Shown here: positions 1 through 4,950 of the stretch, in pieces
Position numbering within the stretch: the stretch's first letter is position 1
How the letters are laid out: each line of letters opens with the position of its first letter
Assembly (NCBI GenBank): GCA_913031515.1
Contig: CAJWET010000084.1
Location: 1 to 7,000 of the forward strand
DNA length: 7,000 bases
Source of the DNA: an uncultured Acidimicrobiaceae bacterium
Lineage (GTDB): Bacteria; Actinomycetota; Acidimicrobiia; Acidimicrobiales; UBA8592
Reading direction: 5' to 3'
Program-made: the position numbers and the translations under genes
Notes under the pieces: model-generated
The model's database searches: none
The model's input: the letters and a program-made list of their open reading frames with translations, nothing else
Told to the model about the DNA's origin: nothing

Positions 1-34
1 TTCGAGACAACAGAGGACAAGGTTAGATTATGCG

Positions 35-697
35 TTGTCGGTGGCTTCATCCAGAAGTGGAAAGCGCTTTCATAGGCTAGTTTGGATATTTTTAACGCAC
101 TTATTCGGGCGTTTCTACTGCAAAGTTGTCGGAATAGATAGCGAATACCTTGATACTTCCGGGCCGCTCATTGTCGCTCCAGTTCACCGTTCAAATCTAG
201 ATGCCCCATTGCTTGTCACACTGACACAAAGAAGGTTGAATTTTTTAAGTAAAGAGTCGTTATTTTCACCGAAACCAGTGGGATGGTTTATTTCTGCTCT
301 TGGGGGAATCCCGATTTCGAGAGGCACCGGCGATCGTGAAGCTTTGAAAGCAGCGCAAACACTTCTAGAAAAGGGAGAGTCCATTGTCGTGTTTCCAGAA
401 GGAACCCGGCAAATAGGCAATAAAGTCGGCGAGGTTTTCGATGGAGCAGCTTTTTTAGCAGCTCGAACAGGTGCGAAAATCGTTCCAGTTGGTATCGCAG
501 GAACAGAGCAAGCTCTCCCTTCAGGCGCGAAGTTTCCGAAACGTGCACGGGTGTGTTATGTGGTGGGAGAGCCGATGGAACTATCTAACCCTCAAGGTGG
601 GCGAGTTACTGCCCCGCTGCGCAAAGACTTTAGTGAGAAACTAGCTTTACGCTTGCAAGATGTTTTTGACGAAGCAATTGTTCGAAATAATAGTTAA
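35..697 (+). CDS. PlsC-family 1-acyl-sn-glycerol-3-phosphate acyltransferase (start uncertain)
   Basis: Membrane-associated acyltransferase expected to transfer an acyl chain to the sn-2 position of lysophosphatidic acid, giving phosphatidic acid for phospholipid synthesis. Numbering from the TTG at 35, the family motifs appear in order: HRSNLD (51-56, the catalytic H-x4-D), GGIPISRG (90-97, glycerol-phosphate binding), FPEGTR (120-125) and VPVGIAG (150-156). At 220 aa it has the normal length of a short PlsC. The N-terminus holds a basic stretch and an amphipathic/hydrophobic segment (about 14-35) that could contact the membrane. The start is not settled: the reading frame is open upstream to base 2, no good Shine-Dalgarno is visible, and TTG 35 and GTG 41 are both possible. 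The gene could therefore begin left of the window. In several actinobacteria a PlsC of this type follows cytidylate kinase; that context cannot be seen here. It converges on the SDR gene with a 4-nt gap. The substrate is inferred from the family only. Confidence 0.88.
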   Translation: MSVASSRSGKRFHRLVWIFLTHLFGRFYCKVVGIDSEYLDTSGPLIVAPVHRSNLDAPLLVTLTQRRLNFLSKESLFSPKPVGWFISALGGIPISRGTGDREALKAAQTLLEKGESIVVFPEGTRQIGNKVGEVFDGAAFLAARTGAKIVPVGIAGTEQALPSGAKFPKRARVCYVVGEPMELSNPQGGRVTAPLRKDFSEKLALRLQDVFDEAIVRNNS

Positions 698-701
698 ATC
701 T

Positions 702-1466
702 TTAGGCTGTGTACCCTCCATCAATATTTAGGATTTGACCACTTATATAGTTCGCCCGTTTGGACGCTAGGAAACATACTGCTTCTGCTACATCATTGGC
801 TTTCCCAAAGCGTTGAAGGGGGATATTCCCTAATGCAATGTCGAGATCTTTCTGGCTGTACTCACCTCGGGAGATAAGTTCTTCAGCCATTCCTTCCGAA
901 AGCATCCCGGGTCCGACAGCATTCGCCCGAACTCCGAACTTTCCTTCTTCGGCTGCAATCCCACGAACAAGCATCTCAACTGCTGCCTTCGGACTCGCCG
1001 ACAATCCATCTCGAACGGGATACCGGTCAGTTGCCGCCGTAGTAACGGCTACGATGCTTCCTTGACAGTCGCGCAAAAGTGGTAGAGCCGCATGAACCGT
1101 ATTGAAAAATCCATTTATTTCTAATTCCACATGTTCTTGGAAGACAGAAGGGGATACCTTTGAAAGATGCATCTGCGGAATGGGAGGTCCGACTGTATGG
1201 ACAAGCGTGTGAATTCCTCCCTGATCTCGAAAAGAATTGATGAAAGCAGAAATCGCGTCAGCATCACGTAAGTCGAGAGATTGAGATGCAGAGGTCTTCC
1301 CCCGAGATCCAAGATTATCTTCGAGCTTCTGGGCTGCTTCTTCGTTTTGGAAGAAGGTAAAGGCAACTTTACTTCCTCGCTCCGCTAATAATTGACAGAT
1401 GGCTGAGCCAATTCCTCCGGTTCCACCCGTGACTAAAGCACAACCTGCCAAATTTTCAAAATCCAC
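702..1466 (-). CDS. Short-chain dehydrogenase/reductase with degenerate catalytic motif
   Basis: A classical-length SDR (254 aa from GTG 1466) related to FabG-type ketoacyl reductases. The dinucleotide-binding motif TGGTGGIG is at residues 13-20, an active-site-type Asn at 118 (EING), and the usual C-terminal ISGQ...NIDGG segment is present. The catalytic region is unusual. Where FabG-type enzymes have Ser...Tyr-x3-Lys, this protein reads GLSASPK, putting Ser156 at the Tyr position and Lys160 at the Lys position, and Thr143 stands where the catalytic Ser is expected. The NNAG loop is also altered (HTVGPP). The fold and cofactor binding are well supported; reductase activity is not, and the substrate is unknown. 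GTG 1466 was chosen over GTG 1475 because AAGGAG at 1475-1480 lies 8 nt upstream of 1466 but overlaps the alternative start. It stands alone on the minus strand, divergent from the MDR gene. Confidence 0.88.
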   Translation of the reverse strand: MDFENLAGCALVTGGTGGIGSAICQLLAERGSKVAFTFFQNEEAAQKLEDNLGSRGKTSASQSLDLRDADAISAFINSFRDQGGIHTLVHTVGPPIPQMHLSKVSPSVFQEHVELEINGFFNTVHAALPLLRDCQGSIVAVTTAATDRYPVRDGLSASPKAAVEMLVRGIAAEEGKFGVRANAVGPGMLSEGMAEELISRGEYSQKDLDIALGNIPLQRFGKANDVAEAVCFLASKRANYISGQILNIDGGYTA

Positions 1467-1474
1467 TCTCTGCA

Positions 1475-1480
1475 CTCCTT
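1475..1480 (-). promoter_or_regulatory. Shine-Dalgarno of the SDR gene
   Basis: AAGGAG read on the minus strand, 8 nt before the GTG at 1466-1464. It decides between two in-frame GTG codons: the farther one (1475-1473) overlaps this site and could not use it, so the protein should begin three residues later than the longest frame. Confidence 0.7.
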
Positions 1481-1646
1481 ACGGCTTTTGTAAACCTATA
1501 TGTAGATTGGCACATCTTTGTCTCTGGTGGAATTTATGGCAAGAGTTCATAGGAAAGAATATGTCTTGAAACTTACAAAATATACAAAGAAGAAACAAAG
1601 TAGATGAAATTTGTGTTGTCCATGTACGAAAAGTCAATAAATCCTC

Positions 1647-1652
1647 TAACGT
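1647..1652 (+). promoter_or_regulatory. Putative -10 element of a leaderless promoter (MDR gene)
   Basis: TAACGT fits the actinobacterial -10 pattern TAnnnT and ends 7 nt before the GTG at 1660, so transcription would start at or next to the start codon. No Shine-Dalgarno precedes the gene and no convincing -35 was found. It is one of four genes here with the same arrangement. Confidence 0.45.
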
Positions 1653-1659
1653 TGCGAGT

Positions 1660-2835
1660 GTGAAGGCCCTTATATTCGAACGAAAAGAATTACGCTATGC
1701 AGCGGCAACTATCGGTTCACGCGTCACACCAGGTATCGGATCACAAGTTGGACCTCTTCGGTTAAAGGACATTGATCCTCCCGAAATAGTGGAAGACGGT
1801 TGGGTTCGGGTCTTTCCTTTGCTTTCTGGAATTTGTGGCAGCGACCTCGCTACCGTTGATGGCAAGTCGAGCCGGTATTTTGAACCTCTCATTTCGTTTC
1901 CTTTTGTCCCAGGGCATGAAGTTGTCGGTGAGCTCGAAGATGGTACGCGTATAGCTCTTGAACCAGTCTTAGGGCCAGAGAGCAGAGGAGAAGAACCAGC
2001 ATTCGAAGGCGCATCTCCGGGAGATGGTGACGACTACGGTTATTTACTTAGTGGATCGATAGGAGATGGTATTCAAATCGGTTATTGCGCAGGGACGGGG
2101 GGTGGATGGAGCACAGAATTAATTGCTCATGAATCGCAAATTCATAAAGTACCTGAAGATATCTCCGATGAAGGGGCAGTAATCCTCGAACCAGCAGCTG
2201 GAGGCGTCCATACCGCCCTTAAGGCAAAGGTTCAATCCGGTGACGTTGTAGTTGTTCAAGGATCGGGGACCATGGGGCTTTGCAGCATTGCTGCAATTCG
2301 ACAATTCACTGAAGCAGAAATAATCATTGCTGCAGCAAAATATCCAATTCAGCGTTCACTTGCTGAAGAATTCGGAGCTGATATTGTCGTCGAGCCTAAC
2401 GAATTAAAACGGGCTGTCCGTCAGGTGACGGGTTGTAAGATGATCGGCAACGCGTTGTCTGGTGGGAGCAATGTCACAATTGATGCAGTCGGTAGTGCTT
2501 CTTCTATTCAGACTTCTTTGGAGATCACGAAGCCGCGAGGTCGCTTGGTAATGCTTGGAATGCCCGTAGTCGCGAAGGTCGACCTGACTCCTCTATGGCA
2601 TCGTGAAATTGAAATGGTTGGATCCTACACGTATGGAACTGAGGTTCTTCCTGACGGGACAGTGACCAATAGTTATGATTTAGCTTTTAAATTGGTTCGG
2701 GATATGGAGTTAGAGAAACTCGTAACGGACTTATACCCGCTTGATAGGTATAAACAGGCTATTCGCCATGCCGCTGAAGCGGGTCCGCTGGGGGCAATCA
2801 AAGTTGTGTTTGACTTGCGTGGAGAAAAACGTTAA
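1660..2835 (+). CDS. Medium-chain zinc-type alcohol/polyol dehydrogenase-like protein lacking structural-zinc cysteines
   Basis: A 391-aa member of the medium-chain dehydrogenase/reductase superfamily, expected to oxidise an alcohol or sugar-like substrate with NAD(P)+. The N-terminal GroES-like catalytic domain has CGSD (Cys59), GHE (His86-Glu87) and Glu177 in LEPAAGG, matching the catalytic zinc ligands. The Rossmann domain has GSGTMG at 201-206. The lobe that normally holds four cysteines for the structural zinc (about 101-142) is present but has no cysteine: it is acidic and glycine-rich, and the next Cys is 143 in GYCAGTGGGW. Only the catalytic zinc site is therefore visible. The segment 10-45 is longer than in minimal alcohol dehydrogenases. 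The start is GTG, apparently leaderless. It converges on the DoxX gene with a 9-nt gap. Glucose dehydrogenase, threonine dehydrogenase or another MDR activity cannot be separated by eye. Confidence 0.88.
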   Translation: MKALIFERKELRYAAATIGSRVTPGIGSQVGPLRLKDIDPPEIVEDGWVRVFPLLSGICGSDLATVDGKSSRYFEPLISFPFVPGHEVVGELEDGTRIALEPVLGPESRGEEPAFEGASPGDGDDYGYLLSGSIGDGIQIGYCAGTGGGWSTELIAHESQIHKVPEDISDEGAVILEPAAGGVHTALKAKVQSGDVVVVQGSGTMGLCSIAAIRQFTEAEIIIAAAKYPIQRSLAEEFGADIVVEPNELKRAVRQVTGCKMIGNALSGGSNVTIDAVGSASSIQTSLEITKPRGRLVMLGMPVVAKVDLTPLWHREIEMVGSYTYGTEVLPDGTVTNSYDLAFKLVRDMELEKLVTDLYPLDRYKQAIRHAAEAGPLGAIKVVFDLRGEKR

Positions 2836-2844
2836 ATATTCCCG

Positions 2845-3357
2845 TCATGGTGATTCCTGCTTCGGAGGTCGGTAGAAGATACTCAAAAGGCTTACAGCTG
2901 CGGCTACTCCTCCTCCTGCCGAAATGATCAAACCCGTATATCCGTCGAGATTGTCTGCCCATCCAAGTCCATGATCAATGGACCATTCTCCTGGCCCGAG
3001 CATGGCGACAGTAACTGCTCCTATTGCTAGAACGAAGACATATTCCCACCCCTCATTGAGAATCATGAATCCGTTTTTACTATGAACAGTCCAATACGCC
3101 ACCGACATGAGGCCAACAAAACCAAGAGCAGCAAATGAGGTAAGAAACCCGGCTGCAAGAAATAATCCAGATCCGATTTCGCCACATGCGGCAAAATACG
3201 CATGAATTTTTCCTGGTCGCATCCCCATACTGTCAAACCACCGACCGGTTCCTTCGATCTTCCCCCCTTTGAAGAACTTGTTATACCCATGTGCGGCAAG
3301 GGTAAGTCCTAGAGAAATCCGGAGGATAGTTAATGCCAAGTCTATTTCCATAGTCAT
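2845..3357 (-). CDS. DoxX-family integral membrane protein
   Basis: A 170-aa polytopic membrane protein. Likely helices lie at about 6-24, 53-72, 75-92, 104-121 and 141-162. The N-terminal helix with the HGYNKFFKGG turn (23-32), the CGE segment in helix 2 (58-60) and LGPGEWSIDHGLGW after helix 4 (120-133) are typical of DoxX proteins. DoxX relatives have been linked to thiosulfate:quinone oxidoreductase, to mycobacterial oxidant-resistance complexes and to other redox roles, but the family is heterogeneous and no partner here fixes the function. The ATG at 3357 overlaps the stop codon of the 55-aa ORF by the ATGA arrangement. Upstream sequence has only a weak AGAAAG, so translation probably depends on coupling to that ORF. 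A second ATG lies two codons in. Confidence 0.87.
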   Translation of the reverse strand: MTMEIDLALTILRISLGLTLAAHGYNKFFKGGKIEGTGRWFDSMGMRPGKIHAYFAACGEIGSGLFLAAGFLTSFAALGFVGLMSVAYWTVHSKNGFMILNEGWEYVFVLAIGAVTVAMLGPGEWSIDHGLGWADNLDGYTGLIISAGGGVAAAVSLLSIFYRPPKQESP

Positions 3358-3521
3358 TCACTACTTTCTGGTTGACTGAAACGTGTCTTAAAAGATTGCC
3401 ACATTTCGGACATAAATGCTTGTTCAGGCGCCCCTATCCAGTCTGATATGGAGAAATTTGCTGTTTGTAGCTTCTTAAGACTTCGAGAAGACGTATCTGT
3501 GGTTTGGATCGAGCACAACAC
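3354..3521 (-). CDS. Small 55-aa ORF translationally coupled to the DoxX gene
   Basis: A short frame running from GTG 3521-3519 to TGA 3356-3354. Three things support it. A strong Shine-Dalgarno, GGGAG at 3529-3533, sits 7 nt before the GTG. An in-frame TGA lies directly before the GTG, so the start is well bounded. Its stop overlaps the DoxX ATG by 4 nt (ATGA). Without it, the DoxX gene would have a leader of well over 150 nt and no good ribosome site. The product has no signal peptide or membrane helix. It has a Ser/Thr-rich N-terminal half with a KKL patch (16-18) and a C-terminal half with two Trp (28, 41), SDWIGAPEQAF and MSEMWQSFKTRF, plausibly an amphipathic helix. I do not recognise the family. 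It could be a small partner of the DoxX protein or only a leader peptide for coupling. Confidence 0.62.
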   Translation of the reverse strand: MLCSIQTTDTSSRSLKKLQTANFSISDWIGAPEQAFMSEMWQSFKTRFSQPESSE

Positions 3522-3528
3522 TCAAGTT

Positions 3529-3533
3529 CTCCC
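3529..3533 (-). promoter_or_regulatory. Shine-Dalgarno of the 55-aa ORF / DoxX operon
   Basis: GGGAG (within GAGGGAG) on the minus strand, 7 nt before the GTG at 3521. It is the only strong ribosome site in the 190 nt upstream of the DoxX gene and indicates that translation of this transcript begins at the small ORF. Confidence 0.6.
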
Positions 3534-3535
3534 TC

Positions 3536-3541
3536 TACGAT
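3536..3541 (+). promoter_or_regulatory. Putative -10 element of a leaderless promoter (zinc-ribbon membrane protein)
   Basis: TACGAT (TAnnnT) ends 6 nt before the GTG at 3548, and no Shine-Dalgarno is present. It lies immediately behind the ribosome site of the divergent small ORF, so the two transcription units share a very compact control region. Confidence 0.45.
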
Positions 3542-3547
3542 AGAACT

Positions 3548-3802
3548 GTGTTCGTTACGATCCTAAGTATTATCGGAGCCGTTATTGCTAGTTACGCCAT
3601 TTTCCGAATTGGGATGAGTATCTTTCGCATGATTGCTACACCATTACCCGAGCCACCTCCCGCTGGCGAATTACGAAAGGTCAAGTTGAACTATTCATGT
3701 TCTTTGTGTGGGAGTGAGGTAAGGATGACTGTAGCTACTGCAGAGAATCCTGAACCACCGAGGCATTGTATGGCAGAGATGGATTTGATTTCTGAAGAAT
3801 AA
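3548..3802 (+). CDS. Small single-pass membrane protein with zinc-ribbon-like C-terminus
   Basis: An 84-aa protein in two parts. Residues 2-31 form one hydrophobic helix, followed by a proline-rich linker (32-38). The C-terminal part carries CSLC (Cys51, Cys54) and RHC (His73, Cys74) about 19 residues apart, a plausible four-ligand zinc site, ending in an acidic tail. The short N-terminus before the helix and the basic residues after or within it (Arg20, Arg27, Arg43, Lys44, Lys46) suggest the ribbon faces the cytoplasm. The ribbon (CGSEVRMTVA...PPRHC) resembles small uncharacterised actinobacterial proteins; this is recollection of a pattern, not a search. The frame is open upstream to 3479, but GTG 3548 is the first usual start and is placed by the TACGAT element 6 nt upstream. 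Function unknown; it converges on crgA across a 191-nt gap. Confidence 0.75.
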   Translation: MFVTILSIIGAVIASYAIFRIGMSIFRMIATPLPEPPPAGELRKVKLNYSCSLCGSEVRMTVATAENPEPPRHCMAEMDLISEE

Positions 3803-3814
3803 TCTACTTATCTC

Positions 3815-3830
3815 AAATCTCATCAGATTT
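3815..3830. terminator. Weak AT-rich hairpin after the zinc-ribbon gene
   Basis: AAATCT-CATC-AGATTT is a perfect 6-bp inverted repeat with a 4-nt loop, 12 nt after the stop codon at 3802, followed by ATTT. The stem is AT-rich and there is no proper U-tract, so intrinsic termination here would be weak. Confidence 0.25.
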
Positions 3831-3857
3831 ATTTCACTTGAGTCTTTTTGAGGATGT

Positions 3858-3966
3858 TGTGGACTATGTTGTTTGTGTGAGTGATGTTTGACATGCGGAA
3901 ATAGTAAGTTTTCCACAGGGTGTGAGTAAAAATGGGGATAATTACACTTATGTAACTTGTGGCTTA
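3858..3966. other. Cluster of DnaA-box-like 9-mers in the largest convergent intergenic gap
   Basis: This lies within the 191-nt gene-free stretch 3803-3993, between two convergent genes. Three 9-mers each differ by one base from TTATCCACA or TTGTCCACA: TAGTCCACA (minus, 3858-3866), TTTTCCACA (plus, 3909-3917) and TTATCCCCA (minus, 3933-3941). Two weaker two-mismatch matches are TTACTCACA (minus, 3921-3929) and TAAGCCACA (minus, 3958-3966). A strongly AT-rich stretch follows (about 3964-3990), including GTTAA/TTAAC as a small inverted repeat at 3967-3982. This could be a replication-origin element, a DnaA-titrating site or coincidence. The neighbouring crgA-pabA-pknB genes are origin-proximal in other actinobacteria. 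Confidence 0.3.
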
Positions 3967-3993
3967 GTTAAGGTTTTTTAACAAATATTTCTG

Positions 3994-4281
3994 CTAATGC
4001 AATTGGGTAGCTGTAATGATCCCTGCAAGCACCATCCCCAACCCACCAAGAAGGTACCAATTATTTGTACCACCGGGAAGAAGGTCAACGTAATTCACAA
4101 TAATCATCAACGTCCCCAAACCAAGTAAAGAAAACATAGTCGGGGCTACCCATCGAGCACTGATCTTCTTTGAGGATATATACCCCATGGAAGTAGCTCC
4201 CGATGGGGGAAGATTAGATGGACGTGTTCCCTTCGCAGTAACTCGACTGCTACTTTTCCTGTCTTTCGGAGGTTTACCCAT
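3994..4281 (-). CDS. crgA: Cell division protein CrgA
   Basis: A 95-aa protein matching CrgA in form: a basic, Ser/Pro-rich cytoplasmic N-terminus (1-40), two closely spaced transmembrane helices (about 44-62 and 75-92), a short extracytoplasmic loop with LPGGTNNW, and an extremely short C-terminus ending in TQLH. In mycobacteria and Streptomyces, CrgA is a small divisome membrane protein that interacts with FtsZ and septal penicillin-binding proteins and coordinates septation. Its position next to pabA/trpG and pknB is the conserved actinobacterial arrangement and strengthens the call beyond sequence similarity. Here the gene directly adjoins pabA in divergent orientation; in M. tuberculosis another gene (Rv0012) lies between them. 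The ATG is preceded 7 nt upstream by TATCAT, with no Shine-Dalgarno, so the transcript is probably leaderless. Confidence 0.85.
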   Translation of the reverse strand: MGKPPKDRKSSSRVTAKGTRPSNLPPSGATSMGYISSKKISARWVAPTMFSLLGLGTLMIIVNYVDLLPGGTNNWYLLGGLGMVLAGIITATQLH

Positions 4282-4288
4282 GGGTTTA

Positions 4289-4294
4289 ATGATA
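4289..4294 (-). promoter_or_regulatory. Putative -10 element of a leaderless promoter (crgA)
   Basis: TATCAT read on the minus strand, ending 7 nt before the crgA ATG at 4281. This is a close match to the TAnnnT consensus, with no ribosome site between it and the gene. The divergent pabA promoter is about 52 nt away. Confidence 0.5.
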
Positions 4295-4346
4295 GAAGAA
4301 GAGGACCAGAAATGTTATTTCCCGACATATTTCCTTGAGGATCCAC

Positions 4347-4352
4347 TACCCT
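4347..4352 (+). promoter_or_regulatory. Putative -10 element of a leaderless promoter (pabA)
   Basis: TACCCT (TAnnnT) ends 7 nt before the ATG at 4360. A possible weak -35 is CCGACA at 4322-4327 with a long 19-nt spacer. GAGG at 4337-4340 is about 19 nt from the ATG, too far to act as its Shine-Dalgarno. Confidence 0.45.
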
Positions 4353-4359
4353 CGCATTA

Positions 4360-4929
4360 ATGGCTCCTCAAGTACTAGTTATCGACAATTATGACTCATT
4401 TGTCTATATTCTCGTTCAATACCTTGGCGAATTGGGTGTTGAGCCTTTGGTTGTGAGACATGACAAGATCTCCCTAGATGAGGCGGAGGACATGAACCCC
4501 GAAAGGATCTTAATTAGTCCTGGCCCGGGTGCTCCTGATGCTGCTGGCATTTCAAATGCACTTGTTGATCATTTTAAGGAGAAATGCCCAATTCTGGGAG
4601 TGTGTCTTGGCCTACAATGCATCGGACAAGTTTTTGGTGGTCAGATAGTCCGGTCGCCAGAAGTAATGCATGGGAAAACGTCCGACATCCATCATGATGG
4701 ACTAGGAGTTTTTCATGCTCTTCCGAACCCGTTTCAAGCTACTCGTTACCATTCTTTAATTGTTGAAGCCGAGTCTCTTCCAAGCGAACTTGAAATATCA
4801 GCAGAATCAAATGATGGGCTCATAATGGGATTGCGACACACTCAATACCCTATTGAGGGAGTTCAATTTCATCCAGAATCAATTCTCACAGAGAATGGTT
4901 TAGCTTTAATGCAGAACTTCTTAGCTTAA
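4360..4929 (+). CDS. pabA: Glutamine amidotransferase, aminodeoxychorismate/anthranilate synthase component II
   Basis: A class I glutamine amidotransferase of the TrpG/PabA type, 189 aa, the normal length. It releases ammonia from glutamine for a chorismate-using partner (PabB for 4-amino-4-deoxychorismate in folate synthesis, or TrpE for anthranilate). Visible motifs are DNYDSFVY (9-16), SPGPGAP (53-59, oxyanion region), GVCLGLQ (80-86, nucleophile Cys82), HGKTSDIHHDG (104-114), YHSL (130-133) and GVQFHPES (167-174, catalytic His171 and Glu173). The triad is intact. Leu85 stands where most TrpG/PabA proteins have His (GVCLGHQ); this is not a catalytic residue. No synthase large subunit lies nearby, as usual for this locus, so PabA versus TrpG, or a shared subunit, cannot be decided. 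The orthologous M. tuberculosis gene is named trpG. It converges on pknB with a 21-nt gap. Confidence 0.92.
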   Translation: MAPQVLVIDNYDSFVYILVQYLGELGVEPLVVRHDKISLDEAEDMNPERILISPGPGAPDAAGISNALVDHFKEKCPILGVCLGLQCIGQVFGGQIVRSPEVMHGKTSDIHHDGLGVFHALPNPFQATRYHSLIVEAESLPSELEISAESNDGLIMGLRHTQYPIEGVQFHPESILTENGLALMQNFLA

Positions 4930-4950
4930 ACGAAAGATATTTTCCCTAAC

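Noticed and set aside
838..1065. 75-codon plus-strand frame inside the SDR gene.
   Set aside because: It is the antisense shadow of a well-supported SDR coding region; no ribosome site and Ser/Pro-rich composition typical of such shadows.
1536..1607. 23-codon plus-strand frame (ATG to TGA) encoding a very Lys/Arg-rich peptide, with GGTGGA just before the ATG, upstream of the MDR gene.
   Set aside because: The ribosome site is poor and only 4 nt away, the composition follows from an A-rich stretch, and the MDR gene appears to have its own leaderless promoter downstream. Too short to support without comparative data.
1467..1659. 193-nt divergent intergenic region between the SDR and MDR genes, searched for a shared operator or palindrome.
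   Set aside because: Apart from the SDR Shine-Dalgarno and the MDR -10, only A-rich sequence with short tacaaa-like repetition was seen; no convincing inverted repeat or -35/-10 pair.
3967..3982. GTTAA-GGTTTT-TTAAC inverted repeat as a terminator for crgA.
   Set aside because: Five AT-rich base pairs and no proper T-tract in the crgA direction; too weak to call a terminator.
4930..4950. Possible bidirectional terminator between pabA and pknB.
   Set aside because: The 21-nt gap has no inverted repeat; any terminator would have to lie inside the coding regions.
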